A DNA stretch of 64,000 bases from Nocardiopsis terrae. GTDB lineage: Bacteria > Actinomycetota > Actinomycetes > Streptosporangiales > Streptosporangiaceae. Under the pieces are notes generated by a model. It did no database searches. It was given only the letters and a program-made list of their open reading frames with translations, and was not told the origin of the DNA. Every line of letters begins with the position of its first letter. Within the stretch, counting starts at the first letter, position 1. Positions 1 to 9,384 of the stretch are shown in pieces. Position numbers and translations under genes: made by a program. The stretch spans positions 115,132-179,131 of the forward strand of contig NZ_BMXJ01000004.1 of assembly GCF_014651695.1 (NCBI RefSeq), in the 5' to 3' direction.

Positions 1-852
1 GCGGGTGGGGTCGGTGGAGGCGTCCCACTCCTCGTTGCGCTCCAGGTTCAGCGAGACCCCGGGACGGTACTCGCCGTCGAACTTGTAGGGCCCCGAGGAG
101 ACCACGTCGCTCTGGTACTGCTCGCCCCGGTCGGCGTCGGGGGGCACCGGCGCGGTCTGCGGCTGGATGAGCACGTACGGGAACTCCGAGAAGCTCTTGT
201 TCAGGTGGAAGACCAGCGTGTGGTCGTCGGGTGTCTCGATACCGCCGAACCCGGCCAGCGGGTCCTCCCCCTCCCCGTAGGGCCCTTCGTAGTCCTCGCT
301 GTCGGCCAGCAGGTCCTGGAAGTACTTGGGGCCGTTGGGCAGCGCCTGGTCGCCGAAGTTGCTGCGCGCGATGGCGTACTTGATGTCCTGCGCGGTGATC
401 TCCGAGCCGTCCTCGTAACGCAGCCCCTGCTTGATGCGGACGGTCCACTCGGTGGAGTCCTCGTTGGCCTCGGGCATGTCCTCGGCCAGGTCGGGCTGGA
501 TTTCGATGCCCTGTTCGCCGGGGGCCTGCGTGTAGGTGAGCAGGGTGCGCGCGTAGTAGCGGGAGAAGTTCCAGCTGAACGCGTAGTAGGTGTTGCCCGG
601 GTCGGGTGAGTCGAAGTCGGCCGAGATGGCGTAGCGCAGGGTGCCGCCGGTCTCGTCGGAGGGGTTGACGACCGTCGTCTCCCCCTCGTTGAACTCGGCG
701 TCGGACTCCCCGCCGCCGCCTCCGCCGCCGTCGCCGCCGCAGGCGGCCAGCAGCAGCACCATGGCGGTTCCGACGGCTGCCGGAGCTGTGCGGCGGTGGA
801 GTGCGCCGCGCCACCGGGACGGCTCCTGACGCGTGAAGTGATGGGTGGTCAC
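1..852 (-). CDS. ABC transporter substrate-binding lipoprotein (family 5), N-terminal 284 aa, cut by window edge
   Basis: Extracellular solute-binding protein of the oligopeptide/dipeptide (DppA/OppA) type, which would deliver peptides or similar solutes to a membrane permease. The GTG start at 852 is preceded by AGGAGG about 6 nt upstream. A short basic N-terminus and hydrophobic segment lead to the lipobox LLLAAC (Cys about residue 42), followed by a poly-glycine/acidic linker, so the mature protein should be lipid-anchored outside the membrane. Typical family segments follow: GGTLRYAIS, a region around EDGSEITAQDIKYAI, and RNEEWD near the cut. The C-terminal half lies outside the window. 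The permease gene at 968-1993 is 115 bp upstream on the same strand, so the two probably share a transcript. The exact ligand cannot be told from this fragment. Confidence 0.9.
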   Translation of the reverse strand, partial: MTTHHFTRQEPSRWRGALHRRTAPAAVGTAMVLLLAACGGDGGGGGGGESDAEFNEGETTVVNPSDETGGTLRYAISADFDSPDPGNTYYAFSWNFSRYYARTLLTYTQAPGEQGIEIQPDLAEDMPEANEDSTEWTVRIKQGLRYEDGSEITAQDIKYAIARSNFGDQALPNGPKYFQDLLADSEDYEGPYGEGEDPLAGFGGIETPDDHTLVFHLNKSFSEFPYVLIQPQTAPVPPDADRGEQYQSDVVSSGPYKFDGEYRPGVSLNLERNEEWDASTDPTR

Positions 853-967
853 CTTGGCCTCCTGGTCGGTTTCGCTGGTGGGGACGTGCGGCGCACGGCC
901 CGGCGGGTGGCTGATCGGGGCGGCGGGGCAGGGAAGGAATGCCGAACGGGCCGGACGGGCTGCGCCC

Positions 968-1993
968 TCAGTCGGAGGAACGCGGGTCGAAGGCGTCACG
1001 GAGCCCGTCGCCGAAGAGGTTGAAGGCGAGGACGGTGACGAAGATGGCCAGGCCGGGGATGATCACGAAGTGCGGAGAGGTGGTGTAGAAGCGCAACGCG
1101 CTCTCCAACATGCCGCCCCAGGTAGCCATGGGCGGGTTGATGCCCACACCGAGGAAGCTCAGCGCCGCCTCGAAGAGGATGTTCGTGGGGATGAGCAGGG
1201 TGGAGTAGACGAGGATCGGGGTGATCAGGTTGGGCAGGATCTCGCGGAAGACGATGTGGGCGCTGCCCGCGCCGAGGCTGCGTGCGGCCTCGACGAACTC
1301 GCGTTCCTTGAGGGTGAGGGTCTGGCCCCGCACGATGCGTCCGATGTAGGGCCAGTTGAAGAAGCCGATGATGAACACCAGGACGCCGATGCGCAGGTTG
1401 TTCCCGGACAGGCCGAAGGCCCCGTCGGGGATGACGCCGACCAGGGCGATGGCGAAGAGCAGCAGGGGGAAGGCCAGGAAGATGTCCATGGCCCGGCTGA
1501 TGGCCACGTCGACCCAGCCGCCGAAGTAACCGGCGAGGATGCCCAGGACGGTGCCGATGACCACGCACACCACGGTGGCGACGGTGGCGACGAGCAGCGA
1601 GGTCTGGGCGCCGTGGACGATTCGGCTGAACAGGTCGCGGCCGTTGACCGGTTCGACGCCCAGGAGGTGTTGTGTGCTGATGCCGCCCCAGGGGTCCAGG
1701 CCCTGGCCCGGGTCGTCGGGGTCGCGCAGGACCCCGCCGGTGAGCGGGTCGATCAGTGCCTGGTTGAACTGGTTGGGCGGGTAACCGAACCAGGACGTGA
1801 GCAGGGGCGCCAGGAACGCGACCAGGATGAGCAGGATGACCACGATCCCGCCGGTCATCCCGACCTTGTCCTTACGGAAGCGCTGCCAGGCGATCTGACG
1901 GAGGGACCTGTTGGCGGCGCCCCTGGCCCCCGCGGCGACCGCTTCCGGCTCGGCGTGCTGGGACGACTCGGGAACGTCCATCGGCGTGGTCAT
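968..1993 (-). CDS. ABC transporter permease, DppC/OppC type
   Basis: Inner-membrane permease of a peptide-type ABC importer, 341 aa. A cytoplasmic N-terminal tail with the RQIAWQRFRKDK segment typical of DppC/OppC precedes the first membrane helix (GGIVVILLILVAFLAPLL). A large outside loop follows, then five further hydrophobic segments. The ATPase-coupling EAA loop is clear around residues 235-255 (EREFVEAARSLGAG). I chose ATG 1993; a GTG 12 nt further upstream, with a purine-rich stretch before it, is a possible alternative. The gene lies just upstream of the substrate-binding protein. The partner DppB-type permease and the ATPases are not in the window and are presumably further along the minus strand, beyond position 1. 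Confidence 0.92.
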   Translation of the reverse strand: MTTPMDVPESSQHAEPEAVAAGARGAANRSLRQIAWQRFRKDKVGMTGGIVVILLILVAFLAPLLTSWFGYPPNQFNQALIDPLTGGVLRDPDDPGQGLDPWGGISTQHLLGVEPVNGRDLFSRIVHGAQTSLLVATVATVVCVVIGTVLGILAGYFGGWVDVAISRAMDIFLAFPLLLFAIALVGVIPDGAFGLSGNNLRIGVLVFIIGFFNWPYIGRIVRGQTLTLKEREFVEAARSLGAGSAHIVFREILPNLITPILVYSTLLIPTNILFEAALSFLGVGINPPMATWGGMLESALRFYTTSPHFVIIPGLAIFVTVLAFNLFGDGLRDAFDPRSSD

Positions 1994-2241
1994 ATGCCCC
2001 TGCACCCCGCCCTCTCTGCCTGTGACTACTTCACTACGCAGAGTTTGCATGAGGGGGGAGGGGGTTTCCAGCGTCCGCGCCGACCGGCGACGGCCGAAGC
2101 CCGGCGCCGCAACCGGCGGGGCGGGCCCGTGTGTCGCGGCCCGTCAGCCGGGGGTGGCCCGGAACCGTCCCGGGCCGGGCTCAGGGTTGCGGAGTTCTCA
2201 CGGTCGGCCAACCTTCACCGAATGGGTCCGTCCTTCCGTTC

Positions 2242-2291
2242 GGTTTCACCGCCCCGCCCGGACCAGGTGTCCCGGACGGGGCGGTGAAACC
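2242..2291. terminator. 15-bp stem hairpin downstream of pgi
   Basis: A perfect 15-bp inverted repeat (GGTTTCACCGCCCCG and its complement) with a 20-nt loop sits between the 3' end of pgi and the start of the permease gene, both on the minus strand. There is no clear T tract, as is usual in high-GC actinomycetes. It probably ends pgi transcription and isolates the peptide-transporter operon. Confidence 0.6.
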
Positions 2292-2316
2292 ACTGCGGGG
2301 CCGGGGTCCGGTCCCG

Positions 2317-4011
2317 TCAGCGACCGCGCAGCGTACGGTAGCGGCGCACCAGGCCGCCAGTGGAGGGGTCCAGCCCGGGAACCTCGGCGCCCTCGGTCAG
2401 GGCGGGCTCCAACCGCTTGGCCAGGACCTTGCCGAGCTGTACGCCCCACTGGTCGAAGGAGTTGATGTTCCACACCGCGCCCTGGACGAAGACCTTGTGC
2501 TCGTAGAGGGCGACGAGCTGGCCGAGCACCGAGGGGTCGAGCCGCTCGGCCAGGACCGTGGTGGTGGGCCGGTTGCCCGGGAAGGTCCGGTGCGGGACCA
2601 GGTCGGCGGGCACCCCCTCCGCGGCGACCTCGGCGGAGGTGCGGCCGAAGGCCAGCGCCTGCCCCTGGGCGAACAGGTTGGCCATCAACAGGTCGTGTTG
2701 GGGGACCAGGCCCGGGTCCAGGTCCGGGGCGGGGTTCGCGAAGCCGATCAGGTCGGCGGGGACGAACCTGGTGCCCTGGTGCAGCAGCTGGAAGTAGGCG
2801 TGCTGGCCGTTGGTCCCGGGGGTGCCCCACACCACCGGCCCGGTCTGCCAGTTGACGGGGCGGCCGTCGCGCTGGACCGACTTGCCGTTGGACTCCATGT
2901 CGAGCTGCTGGAGGTAGGCGGGGAACTTCGACATGTGGTGGCTGTAGGGCAGCACGGCGTGCGACTGCGCGTCGAAGAAGCCGCCGTACCAGACGCCGAG
3001 CAGACCGAGCAGGAACGGCAGGTTGCGTTCGGGCGGGGCCGTGGCGAAGTGGGTGTCCATGAGGTGGAAACCCGCCAGCATCTCCCGGAACCGTTCCGGG
3101 CCCAGGGCCACCATGAGGGAAAGGCCGATGGCCGAGTCGTAGGAGTAGCGGCCGCCCACCCAGTCCCAGAACTCGAACATGTTGGCGGTGTCGATGCCGA
3201 ACTCGACGACCTTCTCGGCGTTGGTGGAGACCGCGACGAAGTGCTCGGCGACCGCGTCGGAACCCGCGCCCAGCCCGGCCAGGAGCCAGTCCCGGGCCGC
3301 CGAGGCGTTGGTGATGGTCTCGACGGTGGTGAAGGTCTTGGAGGCGACCACGAACAGGGTGCGCTCGGGATCGGCGTCGACCAGGGCCTCGTTCAGGTCG
3401 GTGCCGTCGACGTTGGAGACGAAGCGGAACTCCAGCCCGCGGTCGGTGTAGGGGCGCAGCGCCTCGTAGGCCATGGCCGGCCCCAGGTCCGAACCGCCGA
3501 TACCGATGTTGACCACCCTGGTCACGGCTTTGCCGGTGTGGCCCAGCCAGGCGCGGGAGCGGACCCGCTCGGCGAAGGCGCCCATCCGCTCCAGGACCCG
3601 GTGCACCTCGGGGACCACGTCGTGTCCGTCCGCCCTGACCACCTCGCCGTGCGGGGCGCGCAGGGCGGTGTGCAGGACGGCCCGGTTCTCGGTGAGGTTG
3701 ATGTGGTCCCCGCGCAGCATGGCGTCGCGCAGCGAGGCGACCCCCGTGGCCGCGGCCAGGTCGTTGAGCAGGCGCAGCGTCTCGTCGGTGACGAGGTTCT
3801 TGGAGTAGTCGACGTGCAGGCCGCCGACGCCGAGGGTGTAGCGGTCAGCGCGCGCGGGGTCGTCGGCGAACAGGTCGCGCAGGTGGGTCGAGCCGAAGCG
3901 GTCGCGGTGCTCGGCGAGCCCGGACCACTCCTTTCGCCGGTCCAGGGGGGTGGTCACGCCGGACCGGTTCCCGGTGTCCTCGGTCCGAGGGAGGGGTGTA
4001 CTCGCAGACAT
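2317..4011 (-). CDS. pgi: Glucose-6-phosphate isomerase
   Basis: Interconverts glucose-6-phosphate and fructose-6-phosphate in glycolysis and gluconeogenesis; cytoplasmic. The 564-aa length is normal for the family. Both family signatures are present: [15 protein letters not shown] in the middle, and [20 protein letters not shown] followed by QWG near the C-terminus. I chose ATG 4011 rather than the start six codons upstream because GAGGAG lies 7 nt before it. The gene appears to be transcribed alone, with a hairpin after it at 2242-2291. Confidence 0.97.
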   Translation of the reverse strand: MSASTPLPRTEDTGNRSGVTTPLDRRKEWSGLAEHRDRFGSTHLRDLFADDPARADRYTLGVGGLHVDYSKNLVTDETLRLLNDLAAATGVASLRDAMLRGDHINLTENRAVLHTALRAPHGEVVRADGHDVVPEVHRVLERMGAFAERVRSRAWLGHTGKAVTRVVNIGIGGSDLGPAMAYEALRPYTDRGLEFRFVSNVDGTDLNEALVDADPERTLFVVASKTFTTVETITNASAARDWLLAGLGAGSDAVAEHFVAVSTNAEKVVEFGIDTANMFEFWDWVGGRYSYDSAIGLSLMVALGPERFREMLAGFHLMDTHFATAPPERNLPFLLGLLGVWYGGFFDAQSHAVLPYSHHMSKFPAYLQQLDMESNGKSVQRDGRPVNWQTGPVVWGTPGTNGQHAYFQLLHQGTRFVPADLIGFANPAPDLDPGLVPQHDLLMANLFAQGQALAFGRTSAEVAAEGVPADLVPHRTFPGNRPTTTVLAERLDPSVLGQLVALYEHKVFVQGAVWNINSFDQWGVQLGKVLAKRLEPALTEGAEVPGLDPSTGGLVRRYRTLRGR

Positions 4012-4157
4012 CCGGTCGCTCCTCGTCATCCATGGTCTCAGTGGTGCCCGCGGCGCGCGGGTGCTCGGTCCGCGCGACGTGTGCGCCGTTTGCAGCTGTA
4101 CCCCTTACCCTCCCACGAAAGCCGCCAACCACGGGCCCTTCCGCGCACGTCAGAGCG

Positions 4158-4982
4158 TCAGGAGGCGGAAGTACCGCTGGTCTGGCGCTCACGGTCCCCG
4201 CGCAGGGACGCGACCTCCGCGCGCAGGGCGCGCAGTTCGGCGAGAACCTGCTCCTGCCCTCCGCCGCCCTCCGGTCCGGGCGCCGGATCGCGTTTCGCGC
4301 CGCGCTCGGCCCCGCCGTCACCGGAGTCCTTCTCCAGGGCCTCCACCGCCACCGCAACGAACAGGTTCAGTGCCACGAACGTGGAGACCAGGACGAAGAC
4401 CACGAAGAAGACCCAGGCGAGGGGCTGATGCGCCATCACGTCCTTGGCGATCGTGGACCAGCTGTCGGCGGTGGAGATCTGGAAGAGAGTGAAGAGGGAG
4501 GTCGGCAGGTCTCCGAAGTACTCGGGGGACACGTCCTGGAAGAGCTTGGTGGCCATCACACCCGAGACGTAGAGCAGCAGGATGACCAGGAAGAGGATGG
4601 CCACCATCCCGGGCAGCGCCCGGAACAGCCCCGCCACCACGTGGCGCAGGGTCGGTATCACCGACAGCAGCCGCAGGACCCGGAGCACCGCGAAGGGGCC
4701 CGAGGAGGGCATCAGGGCGAGCCCGACGATCACCATGTCGAACCAGCTCCACGGGTCGCGCAGGAAGGTGCCCCGGTGAGCGTAGGCCCGCAGGGACAGT
4801 TCGACCACGAAGAGCGCCAGGATCACCATGTCGATCCCGCGCAGCAGGTAGCCGTGTTCGGCCATGATCCGGGGGGAGGTCTCGGCGCCCAGGGTCACGG
4901 CGTTGACGAGGATGAGGGTGACGACCACGCTCTGGAACCAGAAGGAGTCAACGAGTCCGAGGACCCGTTCGCGCACGGTCAC
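4158..4982 (-). CDS. Voltage-gated-like ion channel (bacterial NaChBac/BacNav family)
   Basis: Single-domain six-helix ion channel subunit, 274 aa, expected to form tetramers. S1-S3 lie at about residues 15-90. A weak S4 follows (VLRVLRLLSVIPTLRH) with only three arginines at three-residue spacing (R101, R104, R113; the intervening positions are Ser107 and Pro110). S5 is near 123-147. The pore loop reads FQISTADSWS (about 168-176) and S6 is near 190-215. BacNav channels usually have TLESWS at the selectivity filter, so Ala and Asp replace Leu and Glu here. The C-terminus (about 243-267) is a short heptad coiled coil, as in NaChBac. Start is GTG 4982. It is transcribed divergently from the acidic-protein gene at 5147. 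The family is clear; ion selectivity is not. Confidence 0.85.
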   Translation of the reverse strand: MTVRERVLGLVDSFWFQSVVVTLILVNAVTLGAETSPRIMAEHGYLLRGIDMVILALFVVELSLRAYAHRGTFLRDPWSWFDMVIVGLALMPSSGPFAVLRVLRLLSVIPTLRHVVAGLFRALPGMVAILFLVILLLYVSGVMATKLFQDVSPEYFGDLPTSLFTLFQISTADSWSTIAKDVMAHQPLAWVFFVVFVLVSTFVALNLFVAVAVEALEKDSGDGGAERGAKRDPAPGPEGGGGQEQVLAELRALRAEVASLRGDRERQTSGTSAS

Positions 4983-5146
4983 GGTGGGAGGGACTCCGTT
5001 CGTTGTGTCGGGCGAGCGCGCAAAAGCCTACCGCTGGGGGCTTCCCGCTGTTCCTCCCCCGTCCCCCGCCGTGCCCGCCCTACTGGCGTCTGCCGCCCCG
5101 ACCAGGCATGATCGGAAACAGGGGAACCGAGGCGAGGGGGCCGCCG

Positions 5147-5458
5147 GTGACGGAATCCGCAGACTTCGACCGCGACGCGGCGGACATCGACGACGTGGAC
5201 GCCGAGATGGACGTGGGTGCCCCGGACCAGGACACCGCTGTGGCGGAGTACCTGGAGGAGCACCCGGACGACTACCGGATCGAGGAGATCGAGGACCACG
5301 AGGCGCTCGGTATCGACGCCGAACTCGACCAGGAGGACCCGGAACAGGGGCCCGGACCGGAGGAGGCCCGGGCGCCCGCTCCGGGGCGGGGCGAGCTGTC
5401 CCGGTTGCTCAGGGCCGAGGAGTTCGCCGAGCGGGTGGACCGTCGGCGCGGTCACTGA
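5147..5458 (+). CDS. Small very acidic protein of unknown function
   Basis: A 103-aa soluble protein rich in Asp and Glu, with no membrane segment or cysteine. The first two thirds are strongly acidic (ADIDDVDAEMDV, then EEIEDHEALGIDAELDQEDP). The last 30 residues are mixed-charge and probably helical (LSRLLRAEEFAERVDRRRGH). I chose GTG 5147 because a GAGGGGG ribosome site lies 6 nt before it; an in-frame ATG at 5108 lacks one. Similar acidic proteins (for example DUF5709-like) are widespread in actinomycetes, but I cannot assign it firmly. It is divergent from the ion channel gene, so the two could share a promoter region. Confidence 0.6.
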   Translation: MTESADFDRDAADIDDVDAEMDVGAPDQDTAVAEYLEEHPDDYRIEEIEDHEALGIDAELDQEDPEQGPGPEEARAPAPGRGELSRLLRAEEFAERVDRRRGH

Positions 5459-5488
5459 GCCCTCGCGCACCGGGCGCCCGGGCTCCGC

Positions 5489-6226
5489 TCACCGGGGGCG
5501 TTCCCGCTCCGCGGGGTCTGGCCCGGGCCGGGTCTGGGCGCCGAGCCAGCGCTCCACCCGCAGCACGTGGGCGGCCGCGGCCGCCCTGGCCGCCTCGGGG
5601 TCGCGGGCCAGGAGGGCCTCGTGGATGCGCCGGTGGTCCTCGTGCAGGGCGGCGGTGAAGCCGGCCTCGTCGTGTCCGGCCCAGACCCGCTCGTTGAAGG
5701 TGCGCGAGGACAGCCCGGCGTGGACCGCGGAGAGCGTGGCGTTGCCGGCGCAGGCCACGATGGCCTGGTGGAACCCGAGGTCGGCGGCCCCGTGTTCGGC
5801 GGGCTCGCGGGGGGCCGCCCCGTCCTCCATCCGGTCGAGCAGGGCACCGATGCGTTCGAGGTCCTCGGGGGCCGCCCGGGCGGCGGCGATGGCGGTGGCC
5901 GCCGGTTCGATCATCCGCCGGACCTGGAGGACCTCCAGCAGGGTCTCGTCCCGGGAGACCTCGGCCAGGACCGAGAAGGCCTCCAGCAGGTCGGCCGGGC
6001 GCAGCGCGGTGACGTAGACACCCGCCCCGTGGCGAGCCTCCAGCACCCCGAGGGTGGTGAGGGAGCGGATCGCCTCGCGCACGGACCCCCGTGAGACCCC
6101 CAGCCGGGTGGAGAGTTCACGTTCGGTGGGAAGCCGCTGCCCTGGTCCTACCTCTCCATCGGAGATCATGGCCTTGATCTGCTCGACGGTCCGCTGGGCA
6201 ACCGGGGTTCGCACGCCGTCAACCAC
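5489..6226 (-). CDS. FadR/LldR-type GntR-family regulator of the lut operon
   Basis: DNA-binding repressor, 245 aa. An N-terminal GntR winged helix (about 8-75, containing LPTERELSTRLGVSRGSVRE) is followed by an all-helical FCD ligand-binding domain (about 90-235). FCD regulators commonly bind carboxylic acids; the gene is divergent from lutABC, so L-lactate is the likely effector. The intergenic region holds a perfect FadR-class palindrome at 6318-6334. Start GTG 6226 was chosen because it gives the standard short lead-in before the winged helix. It probably represses lutABC, and perhaps its own gene, until lactate is present. Confidence 0.9.
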   Translation of the reverse strand: MVDGVRTPVAQRTVEQIKAMISDGEVGPGQRLPTERELSTRLGVSRGSVREAIRSLTTLGVLEARHGAGVYVTALRPADLLEAFSVLAEVSRDETLLEVLQVRRMIEPAATAIAAARAAPEDLERIGALLDRMEDGAAPREPAEHGAADLGFHQAIVACAGNATLSAVHAGLSSRTFNERVWAGHDEAGFTAALHEDHRRIHEALLARDPEAARAAAAAHVLRVERWLGAQTRPGPDPAERERPR

Positions 6227-6317
6227 CTTTGTTTCCTGGATTTTTACCGTTCATGCGGAGATTCTACCTGCCCGCCCCGGCCGGGCCCCGCTTGCCTCCA
6301 CCCCAGCGACCATGCAA

Positions 6318-6334
6318 AAGTGGTCGGACCACTT
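6318..6334. promoter_or_regulatory. FadR/LldR-type operator
   Basis: A 17-bp perfect palindrome, AAGTGGTCGGACCACTT, with the TGGTC-N-GACCA core typical of FadR-subfamily GntR operators. It lies 35 bp before lutA and about 90 bp before the divergent regulator, placed to block lut transcription. Confidence 0.85.
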
Positions 6335-6368
6335 GGCCTGTGTTGAGCCGGGGGCACGAAGGAGGCAC

Positions 6369-7109
6369 ATGCGAATCGCGCTGTTCATCACCTGCGTCAA
6401 CGACACACTCTTCCCCGACACCGGGCGTGCGGTGGTGCGGCTCCTGGAGCGGTTGGGCCACGAGGTGGTCTTCCCCGCCGAGCAGACCTGCTGCGGCCAG
6501 ATGCACTACAACACGGGCTACCGGCGCCCCGCGGCCAAGCTCGCGGTGCGCTTCGTCAAAACCTTCGACAACGCCGACGCGGTCGTGGTCCCCTCCGCCT
6601 CGTGCGCCGCGATGGTGCGCGACAACTACCCGAGGCTGGGAGCGACGGGCAGCCGGCTCTCACGCAAGATGGCCGACCTGGGCCCGCGGGTGTACGACCT
6701 CACCGAGTTCCTCGTGGACGTACTGAAGGTGACCGACGTGGGCGCCTACTTCCCGCACAAGGTCGTCTACCACCCCACCTGCCACGGGCTGCGCTTCCTC
6801 GGCCTGGAGGACCGCCCCTACCAACTGCTGCGCGCCGTACGCGGCCTGGAACTGCTCGAACTGCCCGGAGCCACCGAGTGCTGCGGTTTCGGCGGCACGT
6901 TCTCGGTCAAGAACGGCGACGTCTCCGCGGCGATGGGCTTCGACAAGGCCCGCCATGTGACCGGGACCGGAGCCGAGGTCCTGTGCGCGGTGGACAACTC
7001 CTGCCTGATGCACATCGGCGGCACCCTGTCCCGCCAGCGCTCCGGCATCCGAATCGCGCACATCGCCGAGATCCTGGCCAGCACCGAGAAGGAGTACGCG
7101 CACACATGA
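6369..7109 (+). CDS. lutA: L-lactate utilisation protein LutA (Fe-S/CCG domain)
   Basis: Subunit of the LutABC (LldEFG) complex that oxidises L-lactate to pyruvate; cytoplasmic, 246 aa. It contains two CCG domains: QTCCGQMHYNTG near residue 38 and ECCGFGGTFSVKNGD near 170. These cysteine-rich motifs bind iron-sulfur clusters in the family (also seen in GlpC and HdrB). The ATG follows GGAGG closely. First gene of a tight three-gene operon: its stop overlaps the lutB start (ATGA). Confidence 0.95.
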   Translation: MRIALFITCVNDTLFPDTGRAVVRLLERLGHEVVFPAEQTCCGQMHYNTGYRRPAAKLAVRFVKTFDNADAVVVPSASCAAMVRDNYPRLGATGSRLSRKMADLGPRVYDLTEFLVDVLKVTDVGAYFPHKVVYHPTCHGLRFLGLEDRPYQLLRAVRGLELLELPGATECCGFGGTFSVKNGDVSAAMGFDKARHVTGTGAEVLCAVDNSCLMHIGGTLSRQRSGIRIAHIAEILASTEKEYAHT

Positions 7110-8530
7110 GCGCCACGTTCCTGGGCCTTCCGCCCTTTCCCGAAGCCGCCCGTGAAGCGGTCGGCGACTCGCAGACCCGGCACAACCTGCACAAGGCCAC
7201 CCACACCATCCGGGGCAAACGGGACGCCGTCGTCGGTGAACTGGGCGACGACTGGCAACGCCTGCGCTCAGCGGGCGAGCAGGTCAAAACCCACACGCTG
7301 CGCCACCTGGACCACTACCTGGAACAACTGGAGGAGTCGGTCCGGCGGGCGGGCGGCACGGTCCACTGGGCCGCCGACGCGGCCGAGGCCAACGAGATCG
7401 TCACCCGCCTGGTGCGCGAGACCGGCGAGCAGGAGGTGGTCAAGGTCAAGTCGATGGCCACCCAGGAGATCGAGCTGAACAACGCGCTCGAAGCCGCCGG
7501 GATCACCGCCTACGAGACCGACCTGGCCGAGCTGATCGTCCAACTGGGCGAGGACCTGCCCTCCCACATCCTGGTACCCGCCATCCACCTGGCCCGCTCC
7601 CAGATCCGCGAGATCTTCCTGGACCAGATGTCGGAGTGGGGGGTGCCGGCCCCGCCGGGACTCACCGACGACCCCAAGGCACTGGCCGAGGCGGCCCGCG
7701 TCCACCTGCGCGAACTGTTCCTGCGCGCCAAGGTGGCCGTCTCTGGGGCCAACTTCGCGGTGGCCGACTCCGGAACGCTCGTGGTCCTGGAGTCCGAGGG
7801 CAACGGACGCATGTGCCTGACCCTGCCCGAAACGCTCATCTCGGTGGTGGGCATCGAGAAGATCGTGCCCACGTGGTCCGACCTCGAAGTGTTCATGCAG
7901 CTGCTGCCGCGGTCCTCGACCGGTGAGCGGATGAACCCGTACACGTCCACCTGGACCGGGGTGACCCCGGGGGACGGACCGCAGAACTTCCACCTCGTCC
8001 TGCTCGACAACGGCCGCACCGACGTGCTCGCCGACACCGTGGGCCGCCAGGCGCTGCGCTGCATCCGCTGCTCGGCCTGCCTGAACATCTGCCCCGTCTA
8101 CGAGCGCACCGGCGGCCACGCCTACGGCTCGGTCTACCCGGGGCCGATCGGCGCGATCCTCACACCCCAGCTCCAGGGCATGTCCTCGGAGGCGGACCGG
8201 ACGCTGCCGTACGCGTCCTCACTGTGCGGAGCCTGCTACGACGTCTGCCCGGTCGCCATCGACATCCCCGAGGTCCTGGTCCACCTGCGCGAGCAGGTCG
8301 CCTCCTCCCCCGGGCACCTGGGCGAGAAGGCCGTGATGGCCGGGGCCGACGCGGTGTTCGGCTCGCCGAAGGCACTCGACGCCGTGCAGCGCGCGGCCGG
8401 GCTGGCGGGCGGGAACGTCCCCCGGCACCTGCCCGGCATGGCCGGGAAGTGGACCGACACCCGGGACGTACCCGACGTCCCCGGGGAGTCCTTCCGCCGG
8501 TGGTGGAACGAGCGCGAGGAGGAGCGTTGA
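7106..8530 (+). CDS. lutB: L-lactate utilisation protein LutB (ferredoxin-like Fe-S protein)
   Basis: Central subunit of the lactate oxidation complex, 474 aa. The N-terminal two thirds form a LUD domain (about 60-300, with VKVKSMATQEIELNNALEAA and ANFAVADSGTLVVLESEGN). Two 4Fe-4S motifs follow: CIRCSACLNICPVY around residue 317 and CGACYDVCPVAI around 375. The start ATG overlaps the lutA stop by 4 nt, which implies translational coupling. Length and order match LutB/LldF of other bacteria. Confidence 0.95.
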   Translation: MSATFLGLPPFPEAAREAVGDSQTRHNLHKATHTIRGKRDAVVGELGDDWQRLRSAGEQVKTHTLRHLDHYLEQLEESVRRAGGTVHWAADAAEANEIVTRLVRETGEQEVVKVKSMATQEIELNNALEAAGITAYETDLAELIVQLGEDLPSHILVPAIHLARSQIREIFLDQMSEWGVPAPPGLTDDPKALAEAARVHLRELFLRAKVAVSGANFAVADSGTLVVLESEGNGRMCLTLPETLISVVGIEKIVPTWSDLEVFMQLLPRSSTGERMNPYTSTWTGVTPGDGPQNFHLVLLDNGRTDVLADTVGRQALRCIRCSACLNICPVYERTGGHAYGSVYPGPIGAILTPQLQGMSSEADRTLPYASSLCGACYDVCPVAIDIPEVLVHLREQVASSPGHLGEKAVMAGADAVFGSPKALDAVQRAAGLAGGNVPRHLPGMAGKWTDTRDVPDVPGESFRRWWNEREEER

Positions 8531-9171
8531 GCGGATCACGCGAACGGGTCCTGGCCCGGGTGCGGGCGGCGCTGGCCGACGTACCCGACAACGAGCCGGT
8601 GGAGCGGCCCGCGGAGCACGGCCACGACGAGCACCACTTCACGGGGCGGACCCTGGACGTGCTGGTGGACCGGCTGCTGGACTACAAGGCACTGGTGGAG
8701 CGGATGAGCGCCGCCGACCTGCCCGGTCGGATCGCCGCGGCACTGGAGCGGCGCGGCGCCGCCCGGGTGGCGGTGCCCTCGGGCGCGCCCGGGGAGTGGT
8801 TCGCCGACGCCACCGCGCGGCGGATCGCCGACTCCCCCGAGGCCCCGCTGTCGGTGGCCGAACTCGACGCCTGTGACGGGGTGGTGACGGGGTGCGCGGT
8901 CGCGATCGCCGAGACCGGCACCATCGTCCTGGACGCCGGGCCCGACCAGGGCCGACGGGCGGTCACGCTGGTCCCCGACTACCACCTGTGCGTGGTACGC
9001 GCCGACCAGGTGGTGGACGGGGTGCCCCGGGCCGTGCGGCTACTGGACCCCGTGCGCCCGCTCACCTGGATCAGCGGGCCCTCGGCCACCAGCGACATCG
9101 AACTCAACCGGGTGGAGGGCGTACACGGCCCCCGAACCCTGGAGGTACTGATCGTGGAACCGGCCGTCTGA
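8527..9171 (+). CDS. lutC: L-lactate utilisation protein LutC (LUD domain)
   Basis: Third subunit of the LutABC complex, 214 aa, a stand-alone LUD domain. The C-terminal signature SGPSATSDIELNRVEGVHGP is characteristic. The start is TTG at 8527, overlapping the lutB stop as TTGA, with an AGGAGGAGCG ribosome site immediately before it; no ATG or GTG fits as well. It is the last gene of the operon, followed by a hairpin at 9238-9270. Confidence 0.93.
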   Translation: MSGSRERVLARVRAALADVPDNEPVERPAEHGHDEHHFTGRTLDVLVDRLLDYKALVERMSAADLPGRIAAALERRGAARVAVPSGAPGEWFADATARRIADSPEAPLSVAELDACDGVVTGCAVAIAETGTIVLDAGPDQGRRAVTLVPDYHLCVVRADQVVDGVPRAVRLLDPVRPLTWISGPSATSDIELNRVEGVHGPRTLEVLIVEPAV

Positions 9172-9237
9172 GGGGCCGGGGCCGCACGGAGGCGGATCCG
9201 GGGCGGGGCCGGGACCGCCGGAAGTGGTGAAGGCACA

Positions 9238-9270
9238 GGTGGGGCGGGCCCTGGTGGGGCCTGCCCCACC
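9238..9270. terminator. Hairpin downstream of lutC
   Basis: GGTGGGGCGGGCCC pairs with GGGCCTGCCCCACC around a 4-5 nt loop, with one G-T position in the stem. It lies 66 bp after the lut operon and before the next gene on the same strand; a likely factor-independent terminator without a T run. Confidence 0.5.
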
Positions 9271-9384
9271 GTCCGGGTCGGGGCTGCCCGCAGCGGGGCT
9301 GACGGTGTACACCCTCGCGTCGGCCGGGCCCGGATCCCTAGCGTTTCGGGGAAGGCAGGACGACCACGACGGGAAGGCTCCCCG

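Noticed and set aside
710..745. GCC/GCCGCC-like repeat suggesting a microsatellite
   Set aside because: It encodes the poly-glycine linker after the lipobox of the binding protein, a normal feature.
845..4428. Long plus-strand open frames opposite the permease and pgi genes
   Set aside because: They are antisense shadows of well-identified minus-strand genes. Long open frames on the opposite strand are expected at this GC content, and their products are low complexity.
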